This document shows, in pieces, positions 5,401-12,412 of a stretch of DNA of 17,997 nucleotides; the stretch's first letter is position 1, and the number at the start of each line of letters is the position of its first letter. Below the pieces are notes generated by a model. It was given only the letters and a program-made list of their open reading frames with translations. It ran no database searches and was not told where the DNA came from. The translations under genes were made by a program, and so were the position numbers. The stretch is from Bacteroidales bacterium UBA6828 (lineage in GTDB: Bacteria > Bacteroidota > Bacteroidia > Bacteroidales > Paludibacteraceae): NCBI GenBank assembly GCA_002452095.1, contig DKEG01000011.1, positions 236-18,232 on the forward strand, in the 5' to 3' direction.

Positions 5401-8342
5401 ACAAAGAATATGATGAGTTCTTTAATGAGTTTAAGTCTGCCTATGAGATGTACAAAAAAGCCGTGCAGCAAGGGGGACTATCTATGGGTGCTGCTTTTGT
5501 ACAAAACAACAAGCAGGTGCAGGATATGTTCGGTGGTTTCTTCAATGGCGGTGAGTTCGGAGATAAGTTCAAACAACTCAAAGTCGGGGACAAGAATGTG
5601 ATAGACCTCATACAAGACAAATTTATCACGGATGGAGTAGAGAAAGGTATTGTGGATTTTAAGGGGGCTGCCGAGAGTGTTGCAGAACAACTGAAAATTG
5701 AAGCGGATAAAAACAAAGGAACAGACAAAGGTCAAGACTATCTCCAATCCTACAATGCCATAATGAAATGGATAGAGTCCACGTTTTCGAAAGATAACTT
5801 GGACGGATTTCTTGATGACCTTACCAAAAGCCTTGAGGACTTGACTTTGACCTTTGAAAAAACCAATCAAGGGGTGGAGTTGTATCGCAAACTGATACAA
5901 CAGGGTACGCAGAATACACTTGGTAAAATGCTTGACCCAACATACGCTTCGGTTGCAACAGACCCCGAATCTCTCAGAATAGCGGCAAACATTGCAAAGG
6001 TGGTGGAGCAATACAACCAAGCGTTGGAAAAAGAGGCTGCTTCAAACCCCGACAGCGAGATAGCCAAGTCGAAGAACGAAGCAGGCTTGTATGCAGGGTT
6101 CTCTATCGGTAGTATTGCCAATCTGAATGACGCTTACAAGGAGTTGCAACATATCAATGACCTGCTTGATGTAAACAATGAAAATTTTAAGAGTTCGGAA
6201 GCGGGTAAAATAACGGTATCTACTCTCAAGCCGATGTTGGAGAAACTGATACAACAAATGGTATCCGAAATGGCAAGCGTCAGCGGTCGTAAGTACACAG
6301 GCAATGCTTCTGTGGATATTGCTTCCAATGCACTTATTGATTACGAGGCAGCACGCTCCGAAAACGAGACAGCACAGAAAAATGCACGAAATGTAGCAAG
6401 AGGTGCTGCGGAAAATGTACGAAACATTCCCAATCTGTCTCCTGTAATAATGGAACTTTGGAAGAAAATGAATTTGCCAAATGGCGTGGATTATGCTGCC
6501 ATCCAACAATTTGTCGGCAAATCGCAAGGTTCGAGTACTGCTATATTCGACCAATTCCTAAAGGATAATGATTTTAGCGTAATGTTTGAGTCCCTTGACA
6601 AAATGAAACATATCAATTTTGATGATATGCGTGCCAAATTGGAAAAGGTCGCAGAGAATTTTCCACCGTTGCTGAAGCAACAGTTACTGAATAATCTGAC
6701 TGACCTTGAGCAAAAAACAAAGGACTTTAACACCAGTACAGGCGGACGGCTGTTTGCCAATATACGTGATTATCGGACGGCAGGCGACAGAGCGCAGGCT
6801 GCCTATAATGAACAGAGACAACTCGGTAAAGATATTGCCGGGGATAAATTTGCAATGGAAGGCAATCAAATTTCGTTGGACGGAATAACCGACCCCGACA
6901 AAATCGCCCAACTGATGGTGGTAAATCAACAGTTGAATAAAATGGGCGAGAATGGAGAGAAACTGGAACAGGAGTTAAAGGGAAAAGCACTGAAAGGCAT
7001 AAGTGATAGTGCGCAAACGCTATCAAAAAACTTTAATGCGATGACCAATGTGGTTAATGCAGTATCGGATGCATTAAAGGCTTTTGTTGGAACACTGAAT
7101 AAAGTGTATGATGTGATGAATGACGGAGAAAATCCCGATTGGATGATTGCGATGGAGGAGGATGTTAATAACTGGGCTGACGCTTTTGTGTCGTTGATTG
7201 CGCCGATTGTTGCGGTTATCGCAGTTGTTGGTTCTCTTGCCGCTGCCGCTATTGCTTTGGATGTAGCATTTACACCGCTGCTTATTGTTATGGCTGTAGT
7301 CATTGCGCTTGCAGCAGTTGTTGCAGGGATCGTTGCTGCATTTCAACATCACGACAATGAATTGGAGCGCAGTATTGAGCGTATGAAAAAAGAGGTGGAG
7401 GAAATGGATAATGCCATTACCAATCTTAATGCTGCTGCCGAGCGACAAGTGGGACTTGAGAGATTGCAGAGCCGTATAGACGCTGTAGGTTTATCTCTCT
7501 CAAAGGCTTCGGAGTATGCTAATATGGCTGCCGCTGAGGACGCAAAGAAGAATACAGACGAGGATAAACTGGCTGAGTACAAACAGCAGCAACAGCAGTT
7601 TATGGACGAGTTTGAGAATAGCCTCAAGTCTATGGCAGACGAAATCACGGCTTCAACAGACGATTGGGCAAGTAATATGGGTAGTGCCATACGTTCCGCT
7701 TTCCAAAACGGTGAGAACGCTGCACGTGCTTTCCGCAACACCGTCAAGGATATGATTGGCGATGTGGTGGAGAATATGCTTGAAATGGCAATTCTGCAAC
7801 CGATGATAGAGGAGGCAATGGAGAGTTGGACGAATGAGGAGGCTCTAAAGAAAAAGTACTCTTATACCGATGCGGACGGAGTGCAGCATTTGGATTCTGA
7901 GAACTATCAAAAAGAGTTGCTTAAAAATATAGGCGACTCTGCCAAGGCAGAAGATTTCTATAAGCAGATGCTCAATATCGGCAATACGCTTATTGATGTA
8001 GAGAATGGTTTGCCCGAGTTTCTGCAAGACGCTCTTTGGAACAATAGCGACTTGCAATCTCTTTCGGGAGGGATAGAGAGCATAACGGAAGATACTGCAC
8101 GCCGATTGGAAGCCTTGGGTAACAGCCAACTCGGCGCATTGCTCAATATCCAAAGTATTCTACAAAATTATATAGGCGGCAATGGAATGTACGGCAGTTC
8201 GCCAATGGCGGATATACAAACCTCAATGGCGGTTATACAGAGCGATACCACAGGCATACGAATGGCAACGCAGACATTGCTGTCGGAAATCAAGGCTTTG
8301 CGGTCATCGAGCGTACAACCATTGCACGTAACAGTAGTATAA
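2454..8342 (+). CDS. Phage tail tape measure protein, 1962 aa
   Basis: The largest gene in the window. It sets tail length and probably helps DNA pass through the host envelope. An AGGAGAG sequence lies 8 bases before ATG 2454. After a coiled-coil N-terminus comes a tape-measure N-terminal domain (about 198-390) with the family's signature region: YGQVKSASVLRGQELRQF, then TEAGVPMVEKLAEKF. Hydrophobic stretches lie at about 390-430 and 465-490. A long charged, coiled-coil-rich middle follows, then a strongly hydrophobic pair at about 1580-1630 (LIAPIVAVIAVV, LLIVMAVVIALAAVVAGIVAAF) and a Gln-rich helix. At about 1.5 Å per residue the predicted tail is near 290 nm, implying a long-tailed siphovirus-like particle. 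The frame is intact throughout. The absence of further tail genes after it is unusual. Confidence 0.93.
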   Translation: MAAGNDILINLNLNDTQFKNGIKNAGQQLQYLVGAKKFIKLELDAKDFRTQYQTELENALAGMRNARAMSYRAANGRMMNVTGIDSAIKAYKRYIELANSAGSRGGKQNAYLRKANAVGTYIQTLSNLGNKIKETEMLENRLNRARNTGMVNAARQKAYRDELGKQGTLLGRLRTLAGSYLSVFTAFRYIKSLVDTTGFFEQQQVALEGILGSASAATKAIGQLKQMALQSPKQFKDLVGDAKQLSAYGIEAQNLLPTVKQLADISVGLGVDMSRLVLAYGQVKSASVLRGQELRQFTEAGVPMVEKLAEKFTDLNGRLVTTGEVFDLISKRQVSFEMVAEVLQEMTAEGGKFYNMQENISETLYGQVQKIKDLWTINLADTGSGISGVLMAGVKAIQLMIKESRTLLWMFGAAGIMVGVRALVNSFGAIRIRIGEIRAATAQWVAQLKAAQGAAAKTGVFFKGIGKALISNVGIAAISALVGLIARAVIKAREFNKELEKIDTSFAKDNAKYVQGFDSLIGKLSTLTEGTKKYNEALDTLKSNYSDYVNPAIIDQLIAERKQLDDTAEGWGRLHDSIVAAIDAKNAYELHKVKQEKAGEAVAKRMIDSGRFSSLPSYLESIAAGKTIKDEGGVDERYMKIYQQLKTKETINTINNALNFAAESFFSAGETDENALKKRLQQSTKQYGLTPELSKFIMDNFAQVWERVTSGTEWQTYLSEHKALENTDEVKIGKAFQNAQERTAKRQEGRWKEGMSNEEYNPTKLIQAGQFDLSVALRGLVIDASKQVNEMLNNGTSKDDMFAGGAEGVSAYNAAIRELNGEITKMSVSDFQDAEKVNRIAQALHNLTSTITNPTLLSYLTAIQGKFNEMAGVKTGRAAQVSTNITRDFLNSGAYNHETKDWYARYVKMTNDETFDSVREGIRKQYQENEEKIKSYGSTAVGANKAEVDRLKAENERLKILAGEQYYDIDLTKKTRGGGYKRNKEYDEFFNEFKSAYEMYKKAVQQGGLSMGAAFVQNNKQVQDMFGGFFNGGEFGDKFKQLKVGDKNVIDLIQDKFITDGVEKGIVDFKGAAESVAEQLKIEADKNKGTDKGQDYLQSYNAIMKWIESTFSKDNLDGFLDDLTKSLEDLTLTFEKTNQGVELYRKLIQQGTQNTLGKMLDPTYASVATDPESLRIAANIAKVVEQYNQALEKEAASNPDSEIAKSKNEAGLYAGFSIGSIANLNDAYKELQHINDLLDVNNENFKSSEAGKITVSTLKPMLEKLIQQMVSEMASVSGRKYTGNASVDIASNALIDYEAARSENETAQKNARNVARGAAENVRNIPNLSPVIMELWKKMNLPNGVDYAAIQQFVGKSQGSSTAIFDQFLKDNDFSVMFESLDKMKHINFDDMRAKLEKVAENFPPLLKQQLLNNLTDLEQKTKDFNTSTGGRLFANIRDYRTAGDRAQAAYNEQRQLGKDIAGDKFAMEGNQISLDGITDPDKIAQLMVVNQQLNKMGENGEKLEQELKGKALKGISDSAQTLSKNFNAMTNVVNAVSDALKAFVGTLNKVYDVMNDGENPDWMIAMEEDVNNWADAFVSLIAPIVAVIAVVGSLAAAAIALDVAFTPLLIVMAVVIALAAVVAGIVAAFQHHDNELERSIERMKKEVEEMDNAITNLNAAAERQVGLERLQSRIDAVGLSLSKASEYANMAAAEDAKKNTDEDKLAEYKQQQQQFMDEFENSLKSMADEITASTDDWASNMGSAIRSAFQNGENAARAFRNTVKDMIGDVVENMLEMAILQPMIEEAMESWTNEEALKKKYSYTDADGVQHLDSENYQKELLKNIGDSAKAEDFYKQMLNIGNTLIDVENGLPEFLQDALWNNSDLQSLSGGIESITEDTARRLEALGNSQLGALLNIQSILQNYIGGNGMYGSSPMADIQTSMAVIQSDTTGIRMATQTLLSEIKALRSSSVQPLHVTVV

Positions 8343-8362
8343 AAAGCAGAAATGCGATAATC

Positions 8363-8396
8363 AAACGGCTATTTGAAAAAAGTAGCCGTTTTTTTT
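8363..8396 (+). terminator. Intrinsic terminator after the tape measure gene
   Basis: A perfect 9-bp stem (AAACGGCTA at 8363-8371, TAGCCGTTT at 8383-8391) with an 11-base loop is followed by an unbroken T-run to 8396. It starts 20 bases after the tape measure stop and should end late phage transcription there. Its T-run also provides the TTTG of the promoter that follows. Confidence 0.85.
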
Positions 8397-8426
8397 GCAC
8401 CATTGGCGGAAAATATATAACTTTGC
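8394..8426 (+). promoter_or_regulatory. Bacteroidota-type promoter overlapping the terminator T-run
   Basis: TTTG at 8394-8397, a 20-base spacer, then TAACTTTGC at 8418-8426: a full match to the phylum's -33/-7 promoter. It would start transcription near 8433, about 165 bases before the next ATG. No ORF I can support lies in between, so it would give a long leader or a small RNA. Confidence 0.6.
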
Positions 8427-8566
8427 AGTCGAAAACAAGTCTGTACTGATTATAGCGGTCTTTTTGGAAAATATCCATTGTTTGCGGAATGTTTGCGTGT
8501 GCGTTATTGTATAATGTTAAACATACTGACAATCAATCAGATACATAGTACTATAAAAAGATTTGC

Positions 8567-8579
8567 TATAACTTTGCAG
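8567..8579 (+). promoter_or_regulatory. Second -7 element, close to the nuclease-like gene
   Basis: TAACTTTGC at 8569-8577 sits 23 bases before ATG 8600. The 13 bases TATAACTTTGCAG at 8567-8579 are identical to those at 8416-8428 in the promoter upstream. No clear TTTG or TTG is found 19-21 bases upstream, so the -33 box is weak. The interval between the two elements (8429-8566) is AT-rich and shows no gene. Confidence 0.5.
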
Positions 8580-8599
8580 CGATTTACTAACTTTCCGTT

Positions 8600-9658
8600 A
8601 TGAGACACAGATCGCTTTGGGTATTGCTGTTGGGCTTGCTGCTCGGTTCTTCCCTTTTTGCACAAAACGAGACTTATGTGCGTTGTATTGCTTTTTACAA
8701 CCTCGAGAACCTCTTCGATACCATTCACGACGAGGGCAAAAACGACTATGAATATCTGCCGGACGGCGGAATGAAATGGACATCGCTCAAGTATGAGCAT
8801 AAGATCCACAATATGGGGTATGCCATCTCGCAACTCGGTACGGACGAAGACCCGCGCGGCGCAGTCTGTGTAGGTGTGGCCGAGGTGGAGAATATGCACT
8901 GTATGGAGGACTTGTGTGCCGAGACCAACAAATACAACCGCCGCTACAAGCCCATTCTGCTTGAGGGACCCGACCGCCGCGGCGTGGATGTCGGTTTTAT
9001 GTACGACAGTACGGCTTTCCGACCGGTGTCCGTCCGCGGGCACGAACTGCACGCCCATTATACGGATGGCGGCGTGGTCAAGAGCCGTTTGCAGTTGCTG
9101 GTTTCCGGTTATCTCATCGGCGACGGGTCGCCCGAGAAAATCCATATCCTGGTCAACCACTGGCCGAGCCGTTATGGCGGCGAACTCTCGTCGCGTCCCT
9201 CGCGTGATACGGCGGCTATGCTTACACGTGAGATTTGCGATAGTATCTATCGCCGCGAACCGCAAGCCAAAATCATTATTATGGGCGACCTCAACGATGA
9301 CCCGTTCAACCATAGTTGTGCAGTTGTCCTCGGGGCGAAGAAAACCCGCGAGGAGGTGGGAAAACAGGGATTTTTCAATACGATGTGGCAGAAACTCGAC
9401 AGGGGTGTCGGTTCGCTGGCATACAACGGCAGTTGGAACTTGTTTGACCAGATTATTATCTCCGAGCCGCTGATGAATGCCAAACTCGAATCGGGCAAGT
9501 GGACATACTGGAAATCGCAGATATTCAATAAGGAGTTCCTTACCGTTCAGGAGGGGAAAGACAAAGGCACGCCCTTGCGTACCCACAAATCGGGGGTTTG
9601 GCAGGACGGTTACGGCGACCACTATCCTACAATGATCTACCTTATCCGCAAGAAATAA
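8600..9658 (+). CDS. Secreted endonuclease/exonuclease/phosphatase-family protein
   Basis: 352 residues. A signal peptide (basic start, Leu-rich core, likely cleavage after A21 leaving Q22) directs it to the periplasm or beyond. The EEP fold motifs appear in order: YNLENLFD with N34/E36, VAEVEN with E95, RRGVDVGFMY, VNHWPSR with H187, MGDLNDDP with D230/N232, and a C-terminal GDHYPT with D340/H341. These are the metal-binding and catalytic positions of this superfamily, which hydrolyses phosphodiester or phosphomonoester bonds in nucleic acids, lipids or inositides. The overall form matches the Bacteroidota branch often annotated as endonuclease (Exo_endo_phos_3-like). Substrate is not evident. 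It is the first clearly chromosomal gene after the phage block and appears to be transcribed on its own. Confidence 0.88.
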   Translation: MRHRSLWVLLLGLLLGSSLFAQNETYVRCIAFYNLENLFDTIHDEGKNDYEYLPDGGMKWTSLKYEHKIHNMGYAISQLGTDEDPRGAVCVGVAEVENMHCMEDLCAETNKYNRRYKPILLEGPDRRGVDVGFMYDSTAFRPVSVRGHELHAHYTDGGVVKSRLQLLVSGYLIGDGSPEKIHILVNHWPSRYGGELSSRPSRDTAAMLTREICDSIYRREPQAKIIIMGDLNDDPFNHSCAVVLGAKKTREEVGKQGFFNTMWQKLDRGVGSLAYNGSWNLFDQIIISEPLMNAKLESGKWTYWKSQIFNKEFLTVQEGKDKGTPLRTHKSGVWQDGYGDHYPTMIYLIRKK

Positions 9659-9858
9659 GATACGACACGGATACAAATGTTCTATTTTACCGAGAGAATA
9701 AGGTATGCGTATCCTATAACCATCCACCTCACATCCACCTTACTTTTCTATAGTGTGGAAAAGACGAAAATGTTGCATTTTTCTTCAGGACTAACTTCTA
9801 ACAGCGGACGCAGTGAGCGTTCTAATTTCTAACAGCCGTCAGGCGGCCTAAAAAAACA
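9659..9858. repeat. Intergenic stretch with an imperfect 17-bp direct repeat and small hairpins
   Basis: CTAACTTCTAACAGCGG (9791-9807) recurs as CTAATTTCTAACAGCCG (9822-9838) with two mismatches and a 31-base offset. Between them ACGC...GCGT, and after the second copy GCCG...CGGC, could form short stems. It has the look of a dispersed intergenic repeat rather than a gene. The rest of the interval shows no ORF and no exact TAnnTTTG promoter. Confidence 0.5.
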
Positions 9859-10173
9859 ATGAAACAAACTCTGACACGTAACACCACGCCCATCCGTATG
9901 CGTAACTACGGGCGTATTATCCAGGATATGATTGCCTATGCCTGCACTATTGATAATCAGCAGGAGCGTGAGGCATTGGTATTGTATATAGCGCAGTGTA
10001 TGCGCCAAAAGAATTTGGTTTGGAACAAAGACCAGGAGTCCGGACTCGGTCGTGTCCGTGAAGATTTGGAACGTCTGTCGGGCGGCAAGATCAGTTGTGA
10101 TTTTCCCGCTTTTGAGACGCTTCCCGCTGCCCGCGTTTCCGCTCAGGACCAAAACAAGAAAAAGAAAAGATAG
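9859..10173 (+). CDS. DUF4290 family protein, short form
   Basis: 104 residues. The block RMRNYGRIIQDMIAYACTID, then NQQEREALVLYIAQCM, matches the conserved start of DUF4290, a Bacteroidota-specific family (typically ...YGRNIQKMV...I.DREER...A..I...M). The segment after it, including DLERLSGGKISCDFPAFE, matches the 'lw.hl..ms.f.ldidyP' part of the family. Most family members I recall are nearly twice as long, so this one appears to lack the C-terminal half. It ends instead in a basic tail QNKKKKR. Function is unknown; it has no signal peptide, so it is cytoplasmic. It lies 147 bases upstream of prs on the same strand. Confidence 0.72.
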   Translation: MKQTLTRNTTPIRMRNYGRIIQDMIAYACTIDNQQEREALVLYIAQCMRQKNLVWNKDQESGLGRVREDLERLSGGKISCDFPAFETLPAARVSAQDQNKKKKR

Positions 10174-10201
10174 GGGTCTTGACAGGGCTGCCTTGCGGAA
10201 G

Positions 10202-10235
10202 TCCGAAGTAGCCGGTTGCCGCCGGTGATTTCGGA
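10202..10235 (+). other. Nested hairpin between the DUF4290 gene and prs
   Basis: TCCGAA (10202-10207) pairs with TTCGGA (10230-10235), and inside it CCGG (10212-10215) can pair with CCGG (10222-10225). No T-run follows, so it is not a classical terminator. It could be a weak terminator or a structured part of the prs leader. The rest of 10174-10320 shows no exact -7 element. Confidence 0.35.
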
Positions 10236-10320
10236 AGGACGCGAGGGAGATGTGCTTGACTCAGGTTTATAAACTTTTTTCCTTTCGTGGACTTTTTGCA
10301 AAGTTCTCAAACAAAGCATT

Positions 10321-11283
10321 ATGGCAACAGAATTAAGCCCGTACAAGGTGTTTGCGGGCTCCAAGGGCGAAGCCCTCGCACAGCGTATTTGTGACCAACT
10401 CGGCTGTAAATTGGGTGATGTACACATCGACCGTTTCTCCGATGGCGAGTTCGCCGCTTATTTCAACGAGTCCGTCCGTGGACATTCGGTCTATCTCGTT
10501 CAGTCCACTTGCCCCAGTAGCGACAACCTTATGGAGTTGCTCCTGATGATTGACGCTGCCAAGCGTGCCAGTGCCTACAAGGTGATTGCCGTTATTCCGT
10601 ATTTCGGTTGGGCGCGTCAGGACCGCAAGGACAAACCCCGTGTCTCTATCGGTGCCAAACTTGTTGCCAATATGATTCAAGGTGCTGGTGCCGACCGTGT
10701 TATCACTGTTGACCTCCACGCCGACCAAATACAGGGCTTTTTTGATATTCCTGTTGACCATATTTATGGTTCCAATGTGCTTGCTCCGTATGTAGCGAGC
10801 CTCAACCTGAAGAAACTGATTGTTGCTTCGCCTGATGTGGGCGGTTCGAAGCGTGCTGCGGCTTTTGCCAAGAAGATGCACGGTATGACCGACCGCGATG
10901 TGCCGATGGTTATCTGCTACAAAAACCGCGAGGTCTTCAACCAGGTGAGCGAGATACGTGTCTTGGGTGATGTGTATGGCAAAGATGTGATTATTGTGGA
11001 CGATATGGCGGATACGGCAGGCACGCTCTGCAAAGCGGCTGAGGTGATGAAGAAAGCGGGTGCTAAGAGTGTGCGTGCGGTGGTCAGCCATGGTATAATG
11101 TCCGGTCCTGCGTGCGAGCGTATAGAGAACAGCGAGTTGGAGGAACTGGTTTTCACCGACTCCCTGCCTTTTGATACCGCCCGTTGCAGCAAAGTACACA
11201 TTGAGAGTCTGGCGCAACCGATTGCTCTCACTATCCAGGCGATTCAGACCCACTCCAGCGTCAGCGAACTGAATATCCACTAA
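10321..11283 (+). CDS. prs: Ribose-phosphate pyrophosphokinase (PRPP synthetase)
   Basis: 320 residues, close to the usual length. It makes PRPP from ribose 5-phosphate and ATP for purine, pyrimidine, His, Trp and NAD synthesis, in the cytoplasm. Visible family marks are RFSDGEF with NESVRG near the N-terminus, the catalytic flexible-loop region YFGWARQDRKDKPRVSIGAK, the metal-binding VDLHADQIQGFF, DVGG around the mid-protein, and the PRPP-binding loop VIIVDDMADTAGTL at about 223-236. The start ATG gives the expected short N-terminus before KVFAGSKG. It is followed directly by a hairpin terminator and is the most secure housekeeping call here. Confidence 0.97.
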   Translation: MATELSPYKVFAGSKGEALAQRICDQLGCKLGDVHIDRFSDGEFAAYFNESVRGHSVYLVQSTCPSSDNLMELLLMIDAAKRASAYKVIAVIPYFGWARQDRKDKPRVSIGAKLVANMIQGAGADRVITVDLHADQIQGFFDIPVDHIYGSNVLAPYVASLNLKKLIVASPDVGGSKRAAAFAKKMHGMTDRDVPMVICYKNREVFNQVSEIRVLGDVYGKDVIIVDDMADTAGTLCKAAEVMKKAGAKSVRAVVSHGIMSGPACERIENSELEELVFTDSLPFDTARCSKVHIESLAQPIALTIQAIQTHSSVSELNIH

Positions 11284-11289
11284 ACAAAA

Positions 11290-11331
11290 ATAGCACCTGT
11301 AGTGTCCGGTTCAGGTCGCTATAGGTGCTAT
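11290..11331 (+). terminator. Hairpin terminator after prs
   Basis: A 13-bp stem with one G-U pair (11290-11302 with 11319-11331) and a 16-base loop starts 6 bases after the prs stop. An A-run precedes it, but the T-run after it is poor (TATATTTG), so it may be only partly efficient on the + strand. Confidence 0.65.
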
Positions 11332-11338
11332 ATATTTG
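11331..11338 (+). promoter_or_regulatory. Possible -7 element upstream of the exported-protein operon
   Basis: TATATTTG fits TAnnTTTG exactly and overlaps the last base of the terminator stem. About 20 bases upstream there is no clear TTG, so support is partial. It would give a leader of about 70 bases containing the repeats at 11352-11390. Confidence 0.35.
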
Positions 11339-11351
11339 TCATATCAGTCCT

Positions 11352-11390
11352 ATTGATCTAATTGGTTTAATTAGTCCCATTGGTCTAATT
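11352..11390 (+). repeat. Three near-identical 12-bp units, ATTGRTYTAATT
   Basis: Units lie at 11352-11363 (ATTGATCTAATT), 11361-11372 (ATTGGTTTAATT) and 11379-11390 (ATTGGTCTAATT). The first two share three bases. They lie between the prs terminator and the M28 gene. They could be operator-like or a remnant of a dispersed intergenic repeat. Confidence 0.55.
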
Positions 11391-11414
11391 TTTATTAACG
11401 TTCCTGTCAATCAA

Positions 11415-12404
11415 ATGAAGAAACAACTTTTCGGACTATTGATGTTGCTTTTGTCACTTGCGTCCTGCGGCAACAAGAAAGCCGCTCCCGTAGAGCGTCC
11501 CGCTTTTGCAGCGGATACTGCCTATCAGTTTATCTCCCGCCAACTCCGTTTCGGACCGCGTGTGCCGAACAGCAAGTCGCACACCGATTGTGCCGTCTTC
11601 CTGATGCAGCAACTGCGTGCGTATGGTGCGGATGTCGAGTTGCAGAAAGGCTCTATGCTCGACTATAGCGGACGCCCGCAGGCGGTTTTCAATATCATCG
11701 GGCATTTCTATACCGACGATACGCGCGACCGATCGCGTGTCCTCCTTTGTGCTCACTATGACACGCGCCCTTGGTGCGACGAGGAAGAGGAGTACGAAGA
11801 CCGTTTTCTGAATGTCCCGGGTGCCAATGACGGTGCCAGCGGGGTGGGGGTCCTGCTCGAGGTGGCACGCCAACTTGGCAGGCAGATAGCCGACTCTACG
11901 CTCTCCACACCCGTGGATATTGTTTTCTTCGATTGCGAAGATATGGGTACTCCGCAGTTCTATACGGGTATCGAGCGTGAGAACACATGGTGTCTCGGCA
12001 GCCAACTCTGGGCTTCCGAATACGCAAGGAACGCCCACGGCGGAAACGGCGTAAAGTACCGTTTTGGTATTCTGCTTGATATGGTAGGTGCGCCCGATGC
12101 GTCTTTCCCGCGCGAGATGTACTCCACACAGTATGCCGAGAGTTATGTCGAGACTGTCTGGCGTGCTGCCGCGGCATTGGGATACGGGCGTTATTTCGTC
12201 AATCAGCAGGCATACCCCATAGTGGACGATCACTACTATGTCAATACCCTTGCGGGCATACCTTGCGTGGATATTATTCACTACGATACGCGCAACGCCA
12301 CGGGGTTCCCCTCGTGGTGGCACACGCAGCAGGACGATATGCGTAATATCAGTACCGCTACTCTTCAAGCCGTCGGCGAAACCGTTCTTTCCGTTATCAA
12401 GTAA
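11415..12404 (+). CDS. Glutaminyl-peptide cyclotransferase-like M28 lipoprotein
   Basis: 329 residues from ATG 11415, which gives a clean lipoprotein signal ending in LASC (C18). It belongs to the M28 fold: CAHYDTRP (H114, D116), VPGANDGASGVGV (D139), VFFDCEDMG (E175), then VDDH (H273) and a late SWWHTQQDD (H303). The single-zinc pattern D139/E175/H303 together with WHTxxDD fits glutaminyl cyclases better than true aminopeptidases. Such enzymes convert N-terminal Gln to pyroglutamate. In Bacteroidota many signal peptidase I substrates begin with Gln after cleavage, and a membrane-anchored cyclase modifies them. The likely site is the inner-membrane or periplasmic face. It heads a set of four closely spaced exported-protein genes. 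M28 aminopeptidase remains the alternative. Confidence 0.85.
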   Translation: MKKQLFGLLMLLLSLASCGNKKAAPVERPAFAADTAYQFISRQLRFGPRVPNSKSHTDCAVFLMQQLRAYGADVELQKGSMLDYSGRPQAVFNIIGHFYTDDTRDRSRVLLCAHYDTRPWCDEEEEYEDRFLNVPGANDGASGVGVLLEVARQLGRQIADSTLSTPVDIVFFDCEDMGTPQFYTGIERENTWCLGSQLWASEYARNAHGGNGVKYRFGILLDMVGAPDASFPREMYSTQYAESYVETVWRAAAALGYGRYFVNQQAYPIVDDHYYVNTLAGIPCVDIIHYDTRNATGFPSWWHTQQDDMRNISTATLQAVGETVLSVIK

Positions 12405-12412
12405 TCCTCTTT

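Noticed and set aside
8290..8532. Minus-strand ORF across the phage/host junction
   Set aside because: It reads through the terminator hairpin and promoter on the other strand and has no start context or domain.
8416..8579. 13-bp repeat TATAACTTTGCAG as prophage attachment site
   Set aside because: The 13-mer is a typical promoter -7 region in this phylum, and both copies lie on the host side of the phage terminator, so promoter duplication is the simpler reading.
8537..9727. Minus-strand open frame of 396 codons
   Set aside because: It lies opposite the nuclease-like gene, which has a signal peptide and all catalytic motifs in order; the minus frame has no recognisable domain and is a codon-bias shadow.
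10280..10310. Minus-strand promoter GAACTTTGC upstream of prs
   Set aside because: The first base of the -7 element does not match and it would only transcribe antisense into the DUF4290 gene.
10333..11280. Minus-strand open frame of 315 codons
   Set aside because: Fully antisense to prs, a secure housekeeping gene; no domain of its own.
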